From Catenisphaera adipataccumulans (GTDB lineage Bacteria; Bacillota_I; Bacilli_A; Erysipelotrichales; Erysipelotrichaceae): a stretch of DNA of 64,000 nucleotides. Location of the stretch: NCBI RefSeq assembly GCF_014202755.1, contig NZ_JACHHK010000002.1:310001-374000 (forward strand), written 5' to 3'. Under the pieces are notes generated by a model, which was given only the letters and a program-made list of their open reading frames with translations, was not told where the DNA came from and did not search any database. The position numbers and the translations under genes were made by a program. Below, in pieces: positions 1-9,220 of this stretch (positions within the stretch are counted from its first letter, which is position 1; each line of letters starts with the position of its first letter).

Positions 1-1
1 T

Positions 2-3000
2 ACCGGCGGCGGATTTACAGACGATCTTACACCTCAGACATTTTCTCTTGATACACAGTTTGCAGGCTGGAATTTTGAGAATGTCTACTCTGGCTTTACC
101 GTGTCTAAGTTCAGAGTCATGGACCGCAATGGAAATTATGGAAACTGGGTATCCGTATCTTCTGATGGATCTACGCAGTTATCCGAACAACAGATGATGA
201 GCAGGTCTGGAGTAACCTCTTTTGGCGGATTTGATGTTTTCTACAGCCGTAATCAACATGGCATTGATTATTACAGCGGCAACGAAATCATTCACCAGGA
301 GACAGGCATCTATTATGAAGCCAGCCTGGCATCGTACGGCGAAGATGGAGAAAATTACTATGTGCCGGAAGAGGCACCGACCACAGTGCCGGCAGGAGCC
401 CAATTTGCGGGATGGTATAAAGACCCTGAATGCACAGTTCCTTATGATTTTGATCATGCAAAAATGCCGGACGATAACGTCATTGTTTACGCAAAATGGG
501 AACTGCCGAAAGTAAAAGCAAAAGTTTATGACGAAATGGGCGGCGGCAGTCTCGTCGATACCATTACAGTGGATTATGGCGGTACCGTGGATGAAAATCT
601 GATGCCAAACGTCAAAGACGAAAGCGGAAATTATATTGTTTATACAAACAGTTCAAAAACGATCACGATCCCGGATGACGCAGTTTGGGTCGGATGGGAT
701 ATAAAAACCACGGATGACAGCGGCGAGACATCTTATGAAACGTATAGTTTTGATACGCAGCTGACAAAAGATATTGAATTATATCCACATTATGTACAGC
801 AGCATAAGTATAAAGTCACTTATGATGCCAATGGCGGATCGGGTACGGTAACCGATTCAAAAACTTATGTTGGCGGCGACAACTGTTATGCGGATGTCCA
901 AAGCGGCAGTCCGCTGACACCGCCGACAGGCAAAGTGTTCCTTTATTGGAATACGAAAGCCGATGGTACCGGAACGACATATTATCCAGACGATAAAATA
1001 AAGATTACCAAAGATGAAACACTTTATGCTATTTATGGTGAATCTCCGAAAGCGACGGATTTGACGTATCATTCAAATTATCCTTCTGATACAGGACTCT
1101 CTGAAGTGACCACAAAACAGACAGTCGATGATGCAAGTGTATTGATCAATAACCAAGACTTGACTGTGTATACGTTGGATCAGTCAAATATCCCAGCTCC
1201 TGCTGGTTATGAATTCATCGGCTGGAAAGATGGAAATGGCAAAGAATATGCACCTGGAGCGTCAATCGGTGTCGATGTAAATGATCCTCAGCCGAATGCA
1301 TTATATGCAGTCTGGGCTAAAAAACCGACAAAGGATGTATTCAAGAGCGGTGAGACGCAGTCGATCGATGGCCAGACAGTCAAGGCCGGAGAGCTGCTGG
1401 ATTACAAGATCACGTACAAGAATACGACCGATCAGGAAGAGACGGTGACGATCACCGATAAGATCCCTGCGAACAGTACGTTCCAGTCAGCAGATAACGA
1501 AGGCAGCTATGCGAATGGCACGGTGACATGGGAAAAGACAGTCGCAGCCGGCGAGAGCATCACGGTCAAATTCACGGTGAAGGTCAAGGAGAACAGTGGC
1601 ACCGCATTGGAAAACCAGGCTGTAGTGAACGACGGCACGAATAATTTCAATACGAATAAGACCACGAACCCGACACCGACGCCGCCGACCGATCCGACAA
1701 AGGATGTGTTCAAGAGTGGTGAGACGCAGTCGATCGACGGCAAGAAAGTACAAGCCGGCGACAAACTGGATTACAAGATCACGTACAAGAATACGACCGG
1801 ATCGGCACAAACGGTGAATATCACCGATGCGATCCCGTCCAACAGTGAATACGTCGACGGTTCAGCAGATCATGACGGAACCTATTCGAATGGTACCGTG
1901 ACATGGAGCGGCATCACGTTAGAGGATGGAAAAAGCATCACAGTCAAATTCACGGTCAAGGTCAAGGAGAACAGTGGCACTACATTGGAAAACCAGGCCG
2001 TAGTGAACGACGGCACGAATAATTTCGATACGAATAAGACTACGAACCCGACACCGACGCCGCCGACCGATCCAACAAAGGATGTGTTCAAGAGTACGGA
2101 TGAACAGAATTCGATCGACGGCAATCAGGTGAAGGCCGGAGACGAGCTGGTATACAAGATCACATATACGAATACGACCGGTGCGGATGCGACGGTGGAT
2201 ATCACCGATGCGATCCCGGAGAACAGTAAGTATGTAGAAGGCTCGGCAGATAACGGAGGAACTTACTCAAATGGAAAAGTAACATGGAACGATCTGTCGG
2301 TTTCCAAAGATTCAAGCATCACGGTCAAGTTCACGGTGAAGGTCAAAGAGAATAATGGCACGGTATTGAAGAATAAAGCCGATGTCATCGAAGGAACGAA
2401 TACATACACGACGAATGAGACCACAAATCCGACGCCGACACCGCCGACCGATCCGACAAAGGATGTGTTCAAGAGCGGTGAGACGCAGTCGATCGATGGC
2501 CAGACAGTCAAGGCCGGAGAGCTGCTGGATTACAAGATCACATACAAGAATACGACCGGTGCGGATGCGACAGTGGATATCACCGATGCGATCCCGGCCA
2601 ACAGTGAGTACGTCGACGGTTCAGCAGATCATGACGGAACCTATTCGAATGGTACCGTGACATGGAGCGGCATCACGTTAGAGGATGGAAAAAGCATCAC
2701 GGTCAAATTCACGGTGAAGGTCAAAGAGAATAATGGCACGGTATTGAAGAATAAGGCCGATGTCATCGAAGGAACGAATACATACACGACGAATGAGACC
2801 ACGAACCCGACGCCGACGCCGCCGACCAAGCCAAAGAAAGATGTTTTCAAAAGCTCGGATGAACAGAACTCGATTGATGGCAAGAAAGTACAGGCGGGAG
2901 ATGAGCTGCTTTACAAGATCACGTATAAGAACACGTCCAATGAGGAGAAAACATTGACGATCACAGATGCAATTCCGAAGAACAGTTCTTATGTAGAAAA

Positions 3001-3388
3001 CTCTGCAGATAACGGCGGAACCTATGAAAACGGTATATTGACATGGAGCAACATCACGTTGGCAAGCGGTGAAAGCATTACGGTCAGCTTCAAAGTAACA
3101 GTGGATTCAAACAACGGTACGAAATTGACCAATCAGGCGAAGGTGAACGACGGTTCCAATACATATACAACGAACGAGACCGTGAATCCGACGCCGGAAG
3201 AACCAACCAGCCCGCCGCAGAACAATGATAAAACTTCAAGTTCAAAACCATCAAAGCCGGTAAAAAGCAAGAAAAATATATCGGTTTTGACATCGATGGA
3301 ATCAAACAGCGGACTTACTCTGATCATGTTGGCAGGAAGCTTGCTTGCGGCTGTTCTGTTGGAACGCCGCCGCAGAAATCGAGCATGA
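2..3388 (+). CDS. Large cell-surface repeat protein, 5' end missing
   Basis: The reading frame is open from base 2, so the GTG at 101 is an internal codon and the N-terminus lies outside the window. The first part (about 350-1320) holds InlB/Flg_new-type beta modules (AGWYKDPEC, YDANGGSG, FLYWNTKADGTGTTY and VFAWAK-like ends). Then follow five DUF11-type repeats of about 125 residues, a Pro/Ser/Lys linker and a C-terminal hydrophobic segment closed by ERRRRNRA. The tail resembles a sortase signal, yet no LPXTG is visible before the membrane segment, so covalent anchoring is uncertain. Function is probably adhesion or matrix contact, inferred only from the domains. A hairpin terminator follows at 3439. 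Confidence 0.9.
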   Translation, partial: TGGGFTDDLTPQTFSLDTQFAGWNFENVYSGFTVSKFRVMDRNGNYGNWVSVSSDGSTQLSEQQMMSRSGVTSFGGFDVFYSRNQHGIDYYSGNEIIHQETGIYYEASLASYGEDGENYYVPEEAPTTVPAGAQFAGWYKDPECTVPYDFDHAKMPDDNVIVYAKWELPKVKAKVYDEMGGGSLVDTITVDYGGTVDENLMPNVKDESGNYIVYTNSSKTITIPDDAVWVGWDIKTTDDSGETSYETYSFDTQLTKDIELYPHYVQQHKYKVTYDANGGSGTVTDSKTYVGGDNCYADVQSGSPLTPPTGKVFLYWNTKADGTGTTYYPDDKIKITKDETLYAIYGESPKATDLTYHSNYPSDTGLSEVTTKQTVDDASVLINNQDLTVYTLDQSNIPAPAGYEFIGWKDGNGKEYAPGASIGVDVNDPQPNALYAVWAKKPTKDVFKSGETQSIDGQTVKAGELLDYKITYKNTTDQEETVTITDKIPANSTFQSADNEGSYANGTVTWEKTVAAGESITVKFTVKVKENSGTALENQAVVNDGTNNFNTNKTTNPTPTPPTDPTKDVFKSGETQSIDGKKVQAGDKLDYKITYKNTTGSAQTVNITDAIPSNSEYVDGSADHDGTYSNGTVTWSGITLEDGKSITVKFTVKVKENSGTTLENQAVVNDGTNNFDTNKTTNPTPTPPTDPTKDVFKSTDEQNSIDGNQVKAGDELVYKITYTNTTGADATVDITDAIPENSKYVEGSADNGGTYSNGKVTWNDLSVSKDSSITVKFTVKVKENNGTVLKNKADVIEGTNTYTTNETTNPTPTPPTDPTKDVFKSGETQSIDGQTVKAGELLDYKITYKNTTGADATVDITDAIPANSEYVDGSADHDGTYSNGTVTWSGITLEDGKSITVKFTVKVKENNGTVLKNKADVIEGTNTYTTNETTNPTPTPPTKPKKDVFKSSDEQNSIDGKKVQAGDELLYKITYKNTSNEEKTLTITDAIPKNSSYVENSADNGGTYENGILTWSNITLASGESITVSFKVTVDSNNGTKLTNQAKVNDGSNTYTTNETVNPTPEEPTSPPQNNDKTSSSKPSKPVKSKKNISVLTSMESNSGLTLIMLAGSLLAAVLLERRRRNRA
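1325..3190 (+). repeat. Five tandem DUF11-type repeats inside the surface gene
   Basis: Units begin with P-T/K-K-D-V-F-K-S at 1325, 1694, 2072, 2453 and 2831, giving periods of 369, 378, 381 and 378 bases. Each unit has the order D-V-F-K-S, S-I-D-G, Y-K-I-T-Y-N-T, I-T-D-I-P, V-T-W, S-I-T-V-F-V and ends with N-P-T-P. Units 2 and 4 share long identical stretches at DNA level (for instance around 1855-1935 and 2632-2710), while unit 5 has diverged most. This points to recent duplication or gene conversion among the inner units. Confidence 0.9.
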
Positions 3389-3438
3389 TTGGCTTACGCG
3401 AAACAACTGAAGCAGGCTCCTATATATGATTAAAAACG

Positions 3439-3470
3439 GATGCGGAATGAATATGTTCCGCATCTGTTCT
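3439..3470 (+). terminator. Terminator of the surface gene
   Basis: Stem GATGCGGAA (3439-3447) pairs with TTCCGCATC (3456-3464) around an 8-base loop and is followed by a short T-rich run. Confidence 0.7.
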
Positions 3471-3491
3471 TATCGAATCTCTAAATCAATT

Positions 3492-3515
3492 AACAGTGCT
3501 TTCAGCACTGTTTTT
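3492..3515 (+). terminator. Second hairpin terminator before pirin
   Basis: AACAGTGCT (3492-3500) pairs with AGCACTGTT (3504-3512) with a 3-base loop, running into five T. It sits 50 bases after the first hairpin, so the surface gene has two tandem stops or this one belongs to a lost gene. Confidence 0.75.
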
Positions 3516-3598
3516 CTATGCCCATCCCTTCAGAGCATTTCACTGGCAAAAACATCTAATTAGATATAAAATACAGACGATCATAAGGAGGTATGAAA

Positions 3599-4447
3599 AT
3601 GGAACGAAAAATACGCAGAATGGTACGAGGATATCCGACACAGGACGGCGCCGGCGTCAAATTGATCCGCGTGCTCGGCAACGAGACCGTGCACGATTTC
3701 AGCCCGTTTCTCATGTTAGATTCTTTTGACAGTACACAGCCGGCCGATTATACCGCTGGTTTCCCGCTGCACCCGCATCGCGGCATCGAAACGATCAGCT
3801 ATGTGGCAAAAGGAAAAATGCAGCACAAAGATACATTGGGATTTGAAGACACAGTTGGAGACGGTGAGGTCCAGTGGATGACGGCCGGCTCCGGCATCGA
3901 ACACGAAGAGAACATCCCGCCGGCTGAACGATTATTGGGCATTCAGCTGTGGATGAATTTACCGAAGAAGGATAAAATGTGTCCGCCGGCTTACCATGCG
4001 ATCAAACACAAAGATATCGAGGAAATCCCGATTGCCGAGGGCCAAGGTACCTTACGTCTTTTAGCAGGAACCTATTTGGATCATACGGGTTTTCAAGGGG
4101 AATATCAGCCGTTGGATTACTACGAATTGATCCTTAAACCGGGTGCATCCATAAGCCTGCCGAGCGACCCGCAGAAAACTGCCATGGTCTTCACGTTATC
4201 CGGTGATGCCGAAATAGCGGGCACGTCGGTACGCGAAAAAACTGCTGCTGCTTTATCAGAAGGCGATACGGTATCGATCCAGGCACCCGCAGAGGGTCCG
4301 GAAATTCGGGTGCTTTATATGAGCGCGCCGGCATTGGATGAACCAGTTGCGTGGGGCGGACCGATCGTCATGAATACAAGAGAAGAACTGCATGAAGCGT
4401 TTAATGAACTGCGCAATGGAACATTCATCAAGGAGCTGTCGAAATGA
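3599..4447 (+). CDS. Pirin family protein
   Basis: A 282-residue bicupin of the pirin family. The metal ligands expected for pirin are all visible: His58, His60, His102 and Glu104 in PLHPHRGIET and GSGIEHEE. Bacterial pirins such as YhhW act as quercetin dioxygenases or redox-sensing regulators; which applies here cannot be read from sequence. I chose the ATG at 3599 because AAGGAGG at 3585-3591 lies 7 bases before it; the in-frame ATG at 3593 would leave only one base. It appears to be a single-gene unit, with a terminator hairpin overlapping its stop codon. Confidence 0.92.
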   Translation: MERKIRRMVRGYPTQDGAGVKLIRVLGNETVHDFSPFLMLDSFDSTQPADYTAGFPLHPHRGIETISYVAKGKMQHKDTLGFEDTVGDGEVQWMTAGSGIEHEENIPPAERLLGIQLWMNLPKKDKMCPPAYHAIKHKDIEEIPIAEGQGTLRLLAGTYLDHTGFQGEYQPLDYYELILKPGASISLPSDPQKTAMVFTLSGDAEIAGTSVREKTAAALSEGDTVSIQAPAEGPEIRVLYMSAPALDEPVAWGGPIVMNTREELHEAFNELRNGTFIKELSK

Positions 4448-4456
4448 CAGCTTTTT
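4434..4456 (+). terminator. Terminator overlapping the pirin stop
   Basis: AGCTGTC (4434-4440) pairs with GACAGCT (4446-4452), loop of 5, followed by T5. The stop codon TGA at 4445-4447 lies in the loop and right arm. Confidence 0.8.
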
Positions 4457-4519
4457 CTATTGCGGCGTCAAAATAAGAAAAATATAATATAATTAAATAA
4501 AGAAAGAAAGGAGATTGAT

Positions 4520-5911
4520 ATGAACATCATTTTATTACGGCATGGACAGGCAAAAAAAGCCGAAACGCCTGACGGCGATGCGGAAAGAAAATTGACCGGC
4601 GCCGGTAAAAAGGCCATGCGTGCTGTTCTGCAGCGGGATGTCAATTTACTTTCGACACGCGGGGACATCATCTTCTGGACCAGTCCGCTGATCCGTGCCC
4701 GCCAAACCGCTAAGATCTTTCAGCGTGCGATCCGCAGCGCCCGCAACGTCGATCTGGATATGAAAGTGCAGGAAGCCCTGAATAATACCGAGATCCATGA
4801 TATCGTATCCGTTCTCACCGAAGCATTGTATACCGATGCTTTTGGATCCAATGATACGTTGGTGATGGTCGGCCACGATCCGCAGATGACCAGACTGATC
4901 GAATATTTGACCGGACAAAAAATCCGTTTTCAGGCTGGTGCACATATCTGCCTGTATCTATCCGATGAGACGCGAAATCATATCCGCACATGCGATGATA
5001 CGGAAGCAGCGGCACAGGTACTGATGCATGCCGCCAAGATCCGCTGGTTTATCCAGGGACCGAATTTTGCCGACTGGCAGACCATGGTCGATCTGGAAAA
5101 AATTCTGGTGCATGGATTTGAAAATGTCAAAAAACAATGCAAAGAATTTACGGATCATCCAGATGATGCCGATGCGGTCCACGATCTGCGCGTTTCCATC
5201 CGGACCCTGCGCTCTTATGTCTGGTTTATCAAACCATTCCAGAAAGCGAAACAAAATCAGCGGATGCAGATCCAACTGCGCACGTTGGTCCGGGCGCTGT
5301 CCCGTCTGCGCGAACTGGATGTGCTGGCCGAGGATACAAAACGTGTGGATGTCGATCTAGCGCCGGCTGTCAATGGACCGGAACCGCCCGAAACGCTTGA
5401 TGCGGTCATCCGTCGCTGCCGGGCCGCCGAATGTGAAGAAGTACTGAAACGGTTTGCTTCCCGTGACTGTGCAGAAACGTGGAAAAGCCTGGAAAAAGAA
5501 TTCAGCCGGATCCACTGGAACAATGAAACGGAACAGGAAGGCCTCTCAGATCAAGTTATCAGCGACCGGCTGACCGAGCTGACCGAAACAATGCGGCACG
5601 ATTATCAAAAGTTAGATCCAGGCGATGTTGAAGCGGCACACAAAGTCCGCAAAGATGCGAAAAAGATCCGTTACAATGCCCGTGGTTTGAAAGAACTGAC
5701 CGGCCCGCGGAAAGACGTGGTCGATACGATGCATGAGATCCAGGACAAGCTCGGTGCCTTGTGCGATGCCCGTGTGAATATCGATCTGCTGGAAGAACTG
5801 ATCCATCACGAAGCACTCTCCGACTTGGCCCGCTGGCAGGCTGTAAATCTGCAGGTGATTGAAAAACAAACAGAAAAACAATGCATGAAAATGCTTATGG
5901 ATCAACAATGA
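4520..5911 (+). CDS. SixA-like histidine phosphatase fused to a CHAD domain
   Basis: Residues 1 to about 165 form a SixA/phosphoglycerate-mutase type phosphatase with the RHG catalytic motif at 7-9 and the second histidine at 119 (MVGHD). Residues about 195-463 form a CHAD domain with the basic helix signature VHDLRVSIRTLR (230-241) and the second-half copy around 375 (HKVRKDAKKIRY). CHAD domains bind polyphosphate, so the likely role is hydrolysis of a phosphohistidine or phosphate ester in a polyphosphate setting; this pairing is an inference. RBS AAAGGAG lies upstream. It ends one base before the stop of the convergent ClC gene. Confidence 0.9.
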   Translation: MNIILLRHGQAKKAETPDGDAERKLTGAGKKAMRAVLQRDVNLLSTRGDIIFWTSPLIRARQTAKIFQRAIRSARNVDLDMKVQEALNNTEIHDIVSVLTEALYTDAFGSNDTLVMVGHDPQMTRLIEYLTGQKIRFQAGAHICLYLSDETRNHIRTCDDTEAAAQVLMHAAKIRWFIQGPNFADWQTMVDLEKILVHGFENVKKQCKEFTDHPDDADAVHDLRVSIRTLRSYVWFIKPFQKAKQNQRMQIQLRTLVRALSRLRELDVLAEDTKRVDVDLAPAVNGPEPPETLDAVIRRCRAAECEEVLKRFASRDCAETWKSLEKEFSRIHWNNETEQEGLSDQVISDRLTELTETMRHDYQKLDPGDVEAAHKVRKDAKKIRYNARGLKELTGPRKDVVDTMHEIQDKLGALCDARVNIDLLEELIHHEALSDLARWQAVNLQVIEKQTEKQCMKMLMDQQ

Positions 5912-5934
5912 TCAGGCTTCGGCCTGATTTTTTT
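5911..5934 (+). terminator. Terminator inside the 3' end of the convergent ClC gene
   Basis: ATCAGGC (5911-5917), TTCG loop, GCCTGAT (5922-5928) and a run of seven T. The hairpin ends the SixA-CHAD transcript and at the same time encodes the last residues of the opposite-strand ClC protein. Confidence 0.85.
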
Positions 5935-7180
5935 CTGCCTTCGGTAAGGGAATTATAGAAGCAAGATAAGCCGACAGCAGCAGCGGCAGGATGAACCGGA
6001 TCGGGAAACAGAGGAAAAGGACCGCGGTCACCGTCAGCGGCTTGCGCATGATAGAACCATAGGCTCCGGCTACAGTGCAGACGACCGCAAACAGCGGCAG
6101 CACACCCGTTAAAGATGCCAGCGCAAACCCCAAGGACGCACTGCAGTAAATGATCGGAAAAATACTTCCGCCTTTCCATCCGAAGGATAGACAAAGATTG
6201 GTGGCGATCATTTTAGCCAGTGCCGTGAGGATCAAAAAAGATACCGATACAGACTGCCACCGGGAAGCTAAGTGCAGCAGCTTGGCCTCGCCGCTGAACA
6301 TCGTCAGCGGATTCCAGGCCCCCAGCAGCCCCATACCTATTCCGGCAATCAAACAAGAAACGACACGATGATCCCGAAAGGGTACGGATAAACGATGGGC
6401 CGCGCGCTCTGTGATCTGAAAGAACCAGCCCAGGGCAATGCCGGCAGCGACCAGCACCGGAAACCAGATCCAGTCATCAAGACCGGCGTGTCCCGGCCAG
6501 GCAAGATGCGGCAGTCCATGTCCGCCGCCGAACCATTTGGACAACGATTCCGATACCAGCAGCGCGCCGCCGATGGCACAAAGATAAATAATGATCTTCG
6601 ATATTTTCAATTCTTTGGGATCAAAAAACAGCGGCTCTTCATCATGCGTATGTTCAAAGTTATTGACCAGCCCGAACAATGGTGCCCGGAACACAACGCC
6701 CAGTGCAGCAGCAAATCCGGATTTTTCCAGCTCCCGCAGTTCGCGGACATTGTATTTCAAATGATCGCCCACATAGCAGCACAATGCCGTGATGATACCA
6801 GTCAGACCGGCCTCCGGACCGAGCGAGCCGCCGAAGATCAGCGGCAGAAGCATGCCGATGATGAGTACAGGCAGATGATGATAATCATAGGTACCGTCTT
6901 GTTTCAGCTTGGCAAAGACCTCCTCCATCGTGTCGGGAAAGATGCCGTACTTTTGTTGGAAGAGGCCGATCAGCAGACCGCCGAGCGTACAAATCAGTAA
7001 AGTATAAAGCCAGCGATGACCAAGTGCACTCGGGATCACGGTCCAGATCCAATTTGTGCTGACAGAAAGCAGGTGCAGGACGATCCATACGATCGCACCG
7101 GTCAAGATACCCAGCAGCAGGGCATACAGCGCAATGGATGCGACGCTGACAGTTTTCGTTTTTTTTGACATCGTATTCAT
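5912..7180 (-). CDS. ClC family chloride/proton channel or antiporter
   Basis: A polytopic membrane protein of 422 residues with ClC selectivity-filter elements: GGSLGPEAGLTG, holding the gating glutamate of the G(K/R)EGP motif, and GWKGGSIFPI, matching GxFxP. The canonical first GSGIP element is not obvious and no C-terminal CBS domains are present. The start at 7180 (MNTMSKK) is supported by GGAGG at 7187-7191 on the minus strand; a longer start at 7198 would contain that RBS. Halide or fluoride selectivity cannot be decided. It is divergent from the aldo/keto reductase operon with 133 bases between the starts. Confidence 0.85.
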   Translation of the reverse strand: MNTMSKKTKTVSVASIALYALLLGILTGAIVWIVLHLLSVSTNWIWTVIPSALGHRWLYTLLICTLGGLLIGLFQQKYGIFPDTMEEVFAKLKQDGTYDYHHLPVLIIGMLLPLIFGGSLGPEAGLTGIITALCCYVGDHLKYNVRELRELEKSGFAAALGVVFRAPLFGLVNNFEHTHDEEPLFFDPKELKISKIIIYLCAIGGALLVSESLSKWFGGGHGLPHLAWPGHAGLDDWIWFPVLVAAGIALGWFFQITERAAHRLSVPFRDHRVVSCLIAGIGMGLLGAWNPLTMFSGEAKLLHLASRWQSVSVSFLILTALAKMIATNLCLSFGWKGGSIFPIIYCSASLGFALASLTGVLPLFAVVCTVAGAYGSIMRKPLTVTAVLFLCFPIRFILPLLLSAYLASIIPLPKAEKNQAEA

Positions 7181-7313
7181 AACATTCCTCCGGGACATAC
7201 GAATTTATTTTATCATGCGCTATTCATTTGGTAAAATCTCCAATTCAATATCGATTCTGTACAACCGGGCAGGGGCACTTCATAATTTGAATAGAAAACG
7301 GAGGCGTCAGGAT

Positions 7314-8312
7314 ATGAACAGAACATTAGGAAAAGATTTAGTTGTCTCACCGGTCGGTTTAGGATGCATGGGATTTTCTCATGGCTATGGTGCTCCGACT
7401 GAAGAAAAACAAGCAGAACAACGAATCCGGGAAGCTTATGATCTCGGTTATCGATATTTTGATACGGCGGAAGTCTATGGCACACCGGATGATCCGCATC
7501 ACAATGAAAAACTGGTCGGCAAGGCACTGGCCGATGTGCGCGATGATGTAGTTATTTCTGATAAATTCGGTTTGTCGTTTGACTTGGACAGTGATCAAGT
7601 TCCGTATCCGTTGATCCCGGATGCGCGTCCGGAGACGATCCGCCGTTCAGTGGAAGGTTCGCTGCAGCGGCTGGGCACCGATCACATTGACCTATATTTT
7701 CAGCATCGCATCGATCCAAATGTCGAACCCGAGACGGTTGCCGGTGTCATGGCCGATCTGATTCGAGAAGGAAAAATTACACATTGGGGAATTTCGGAAG
7801 CCAACGAAGAGTATCTCCGCCGGGCGCATGCTGTTTGTCCGGTGACAGCGGTGCAGAACCGCTATTCGATGATGGCACGTCAATATGAAACATTGTTTCC
7901 AGTGCTTGAAGAGCTGCAGATCGGTTTTGTGGCCTTTTCCCCGATGGCAAATGGTTTCTTAACAGGCCAGTACGGCAAAGGCCAGCACTTTGATGCCGCG
8001 GTCGATTATCGGGCATCGATGCCGCAGTTCAAGGATGAAGCCATTGAACAAAACCAGGCATTATTGGATCTGATTTCCCAATTTGCTGAAGCGAAAGGTG
8101 CAACTTCCGCACAGATTTCTTTGGCGTGGATGTTAAATAAAAAGCCTTGGATCGTACCGATCCCGGGCAGCCGAAAACCAGCTCGTATGAAGGAGAACTT
8201 CCATGCGGCGGATATTCCTTTGACAGCAGCGGAAGTCCGCCGGCTGGATGATGCACTGGATCATGTAAATATGTCGGCCGTCTTCGGCGGCAGTGCCGTA
8301 AAGGGTCGGTAA
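7314..8312 (+). CDS. Aldo/keto reductase
   Basis: A 332-residue NAD(P)H-dependent aldo/keto reductase of the YakC/AKR13-like type. The catalytic tetrad is visible as Asp50, Tyr55 (YFDTAEVYG), Lys84 (ISDKFG) and His131 (YFQHRIDP), and the NADP-binding IPGSRKPARMKEN segment is near the C-terminus. The start follows GGAGG at 7300-7304 by 9 bases. It is the first gene of a tight operon; the next gene begins one base after its stop. Substrate unknown, presumably an aldehyde or ketone produced by the esterases downstream. Confidence 0.9.
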   Translation: MNRTLGKDLVVSPVGLGCMGFSHGYGAPTEEKQAEQRIREAYDLGYRYFDTAEVYGTPDDPHHNEKLVGKALADVRDDVVISDKFGLSFDLDSDQVPYPLIPDARPETIRRSVEGSLQRLGTDHIDLYFQHRIDPNVEPETVAGVMADLIREGKITHWGISEANEEYLRRAHAVCPVTAVQNRYSMMARQYETLFPVLEELQIGFVAFSPMANGFLTGQYGKGQHFDAAVDYRASMPQFKDEAIEQNQALLDLISQFAEAKGATSAQISLAWMLNKKPWIVPIPGSRKPARMKENFHAADIPLTAAEVRRLDDALDHVNMSAVFGGSAVKGR

Positions 8313-8313
8313 C

Positions 8314-9207
8314 ATGTATCAGCCGTTGTCTTTTCCCAAAGTAATGGCAGAAATTCCAGACGCTTTTGAGCGTCCAGCCAACTGCCCAGGAAAACTGGTA
8401 AATTTGAATTATCAAACATGGGAAGCCTTTACGTATCAAAAACGACTTCAGCGACTGAAGAAAAGAGCTGTCGTCTATTTGCCCTATAACTATGATCCGA
8501 AGCAGCAATACAACGTGTTCTACTTGATGCACGGCGGCTGGAGCAATGAAACGACGTATCTGGGCATTCCGGGAAAACCAAGTACGTTTAAAAATGTGAT
8601 CGACAATGCCGTTGAGACGAAAACAATGGCCCCGATGATCATCGTCTGTCCCACCTATAACAACACTTCGGTCCGTGACAGCAGCGACTATTCTATGGCT
8701 GTTGAACTGACTGCCCGTTATCCCCAGGAACTGGTCAATGATTTAATACCGGCCGTCGAAGGAACCTTCTCGACCTTTGCGGCATCCACTGACCGCATAG
8801 ATTTGCGCGCTTCCCGGGATCACCGGGCATTCGGCGGATTTTCAATGGGGTCGGTGGCCACATGGCAGGTCTTTGCCCAGTGCTTGGATGTATTTCGTTA
8901 CTTCTTTCCGTCCAGCGGCAATCTGACCGCCGACGGAAAGAAGATGGCAAAACTGGTAAAAGATCAAGGATTTGGGCCAGAAGACTTTTTCATCTTTGCG
9001 GCTTCAGGCACGCATGATTTTGCGTATCCTGCCTTTTCCGAACAGATTCAGAACATGTCGAAGGAAGATTTGTTTCAGACTGTTTCGAATGAACAGGAAG
9101 GCAATTTGTGTTATCGCATCAAACGCCATGGAGTCCATGGTAAAGAAGATGCACTGCAGTATTTTTATCAAGCGATGAGCCGGATCTGGAAACCGGCAGA
9201 AAAGTAA
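8314..9207 (+). CDS. Cytosolic CE1-type esterase
   Basis: A 297-residue alpha/beta hydrolase of the feruloyl-esterase/esterase-D-like CE1 group without signal peptide. The nucleophile is Ser177 in GGFSMGSVATW; LMHGGWSNE holds the oxyanion region, and an acidic residue in ASGTHDFAYPAF and a His in RHGVHG could complete the triad. It begins one base after the aldo/keto reductase stop with only a weak GGGTCGG RBS, suggesting translational coupling. It is clearly paralogous to the C-terminal half of the lipoprotein at 10296 (shared PTYNNT, NDL.PAVE, FGGFSMGSVATW, DFAY). Substrate is not known. Confidence 0.88.
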   Translation: MYQPLSFPKVMAEIPDAFERPANCPGKLVNLNYQTWEAFTYQKRLQRLKKRAVVYLPYNYDPKQQYNVFYLMHGGWSNETTYLGIPGKPSTFKNVIDNAVETKTMAPMIIVCPTYNNTSVRDSSDYSMAVELTARYPQELVNDLIPAVEGTFSTFAASTDRIDLRASRDHRAFGGFSMGSVATWQVFAQCLDVFRYFFPSSGNLTADGKKMAKLVKDQGFGPEDFFIFAASGTHDFAYPAFSEQIQNMSKEDLFQTVSNEQEGNLCYRIKRHGVHGKEDALQYFYQAMSRIWKPAEK

Positions 9208-9220
9208 GGAGGAAAAACCG

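Noticed and set aside
1325-3190. Regular repeats that could be taken for a CRISPR array
   Set aside because: Period of about 375 bases, in frame, coding for DUF11-type domains; no short palindromic repeats or unique spacers.
7181-7313. Promoters in the ClC/aldo-keto reductase divergent region
   Set aside because: Several AT-rich hexamers exist but none with a convincing -35/-10 pair at 16-18 base spacing.
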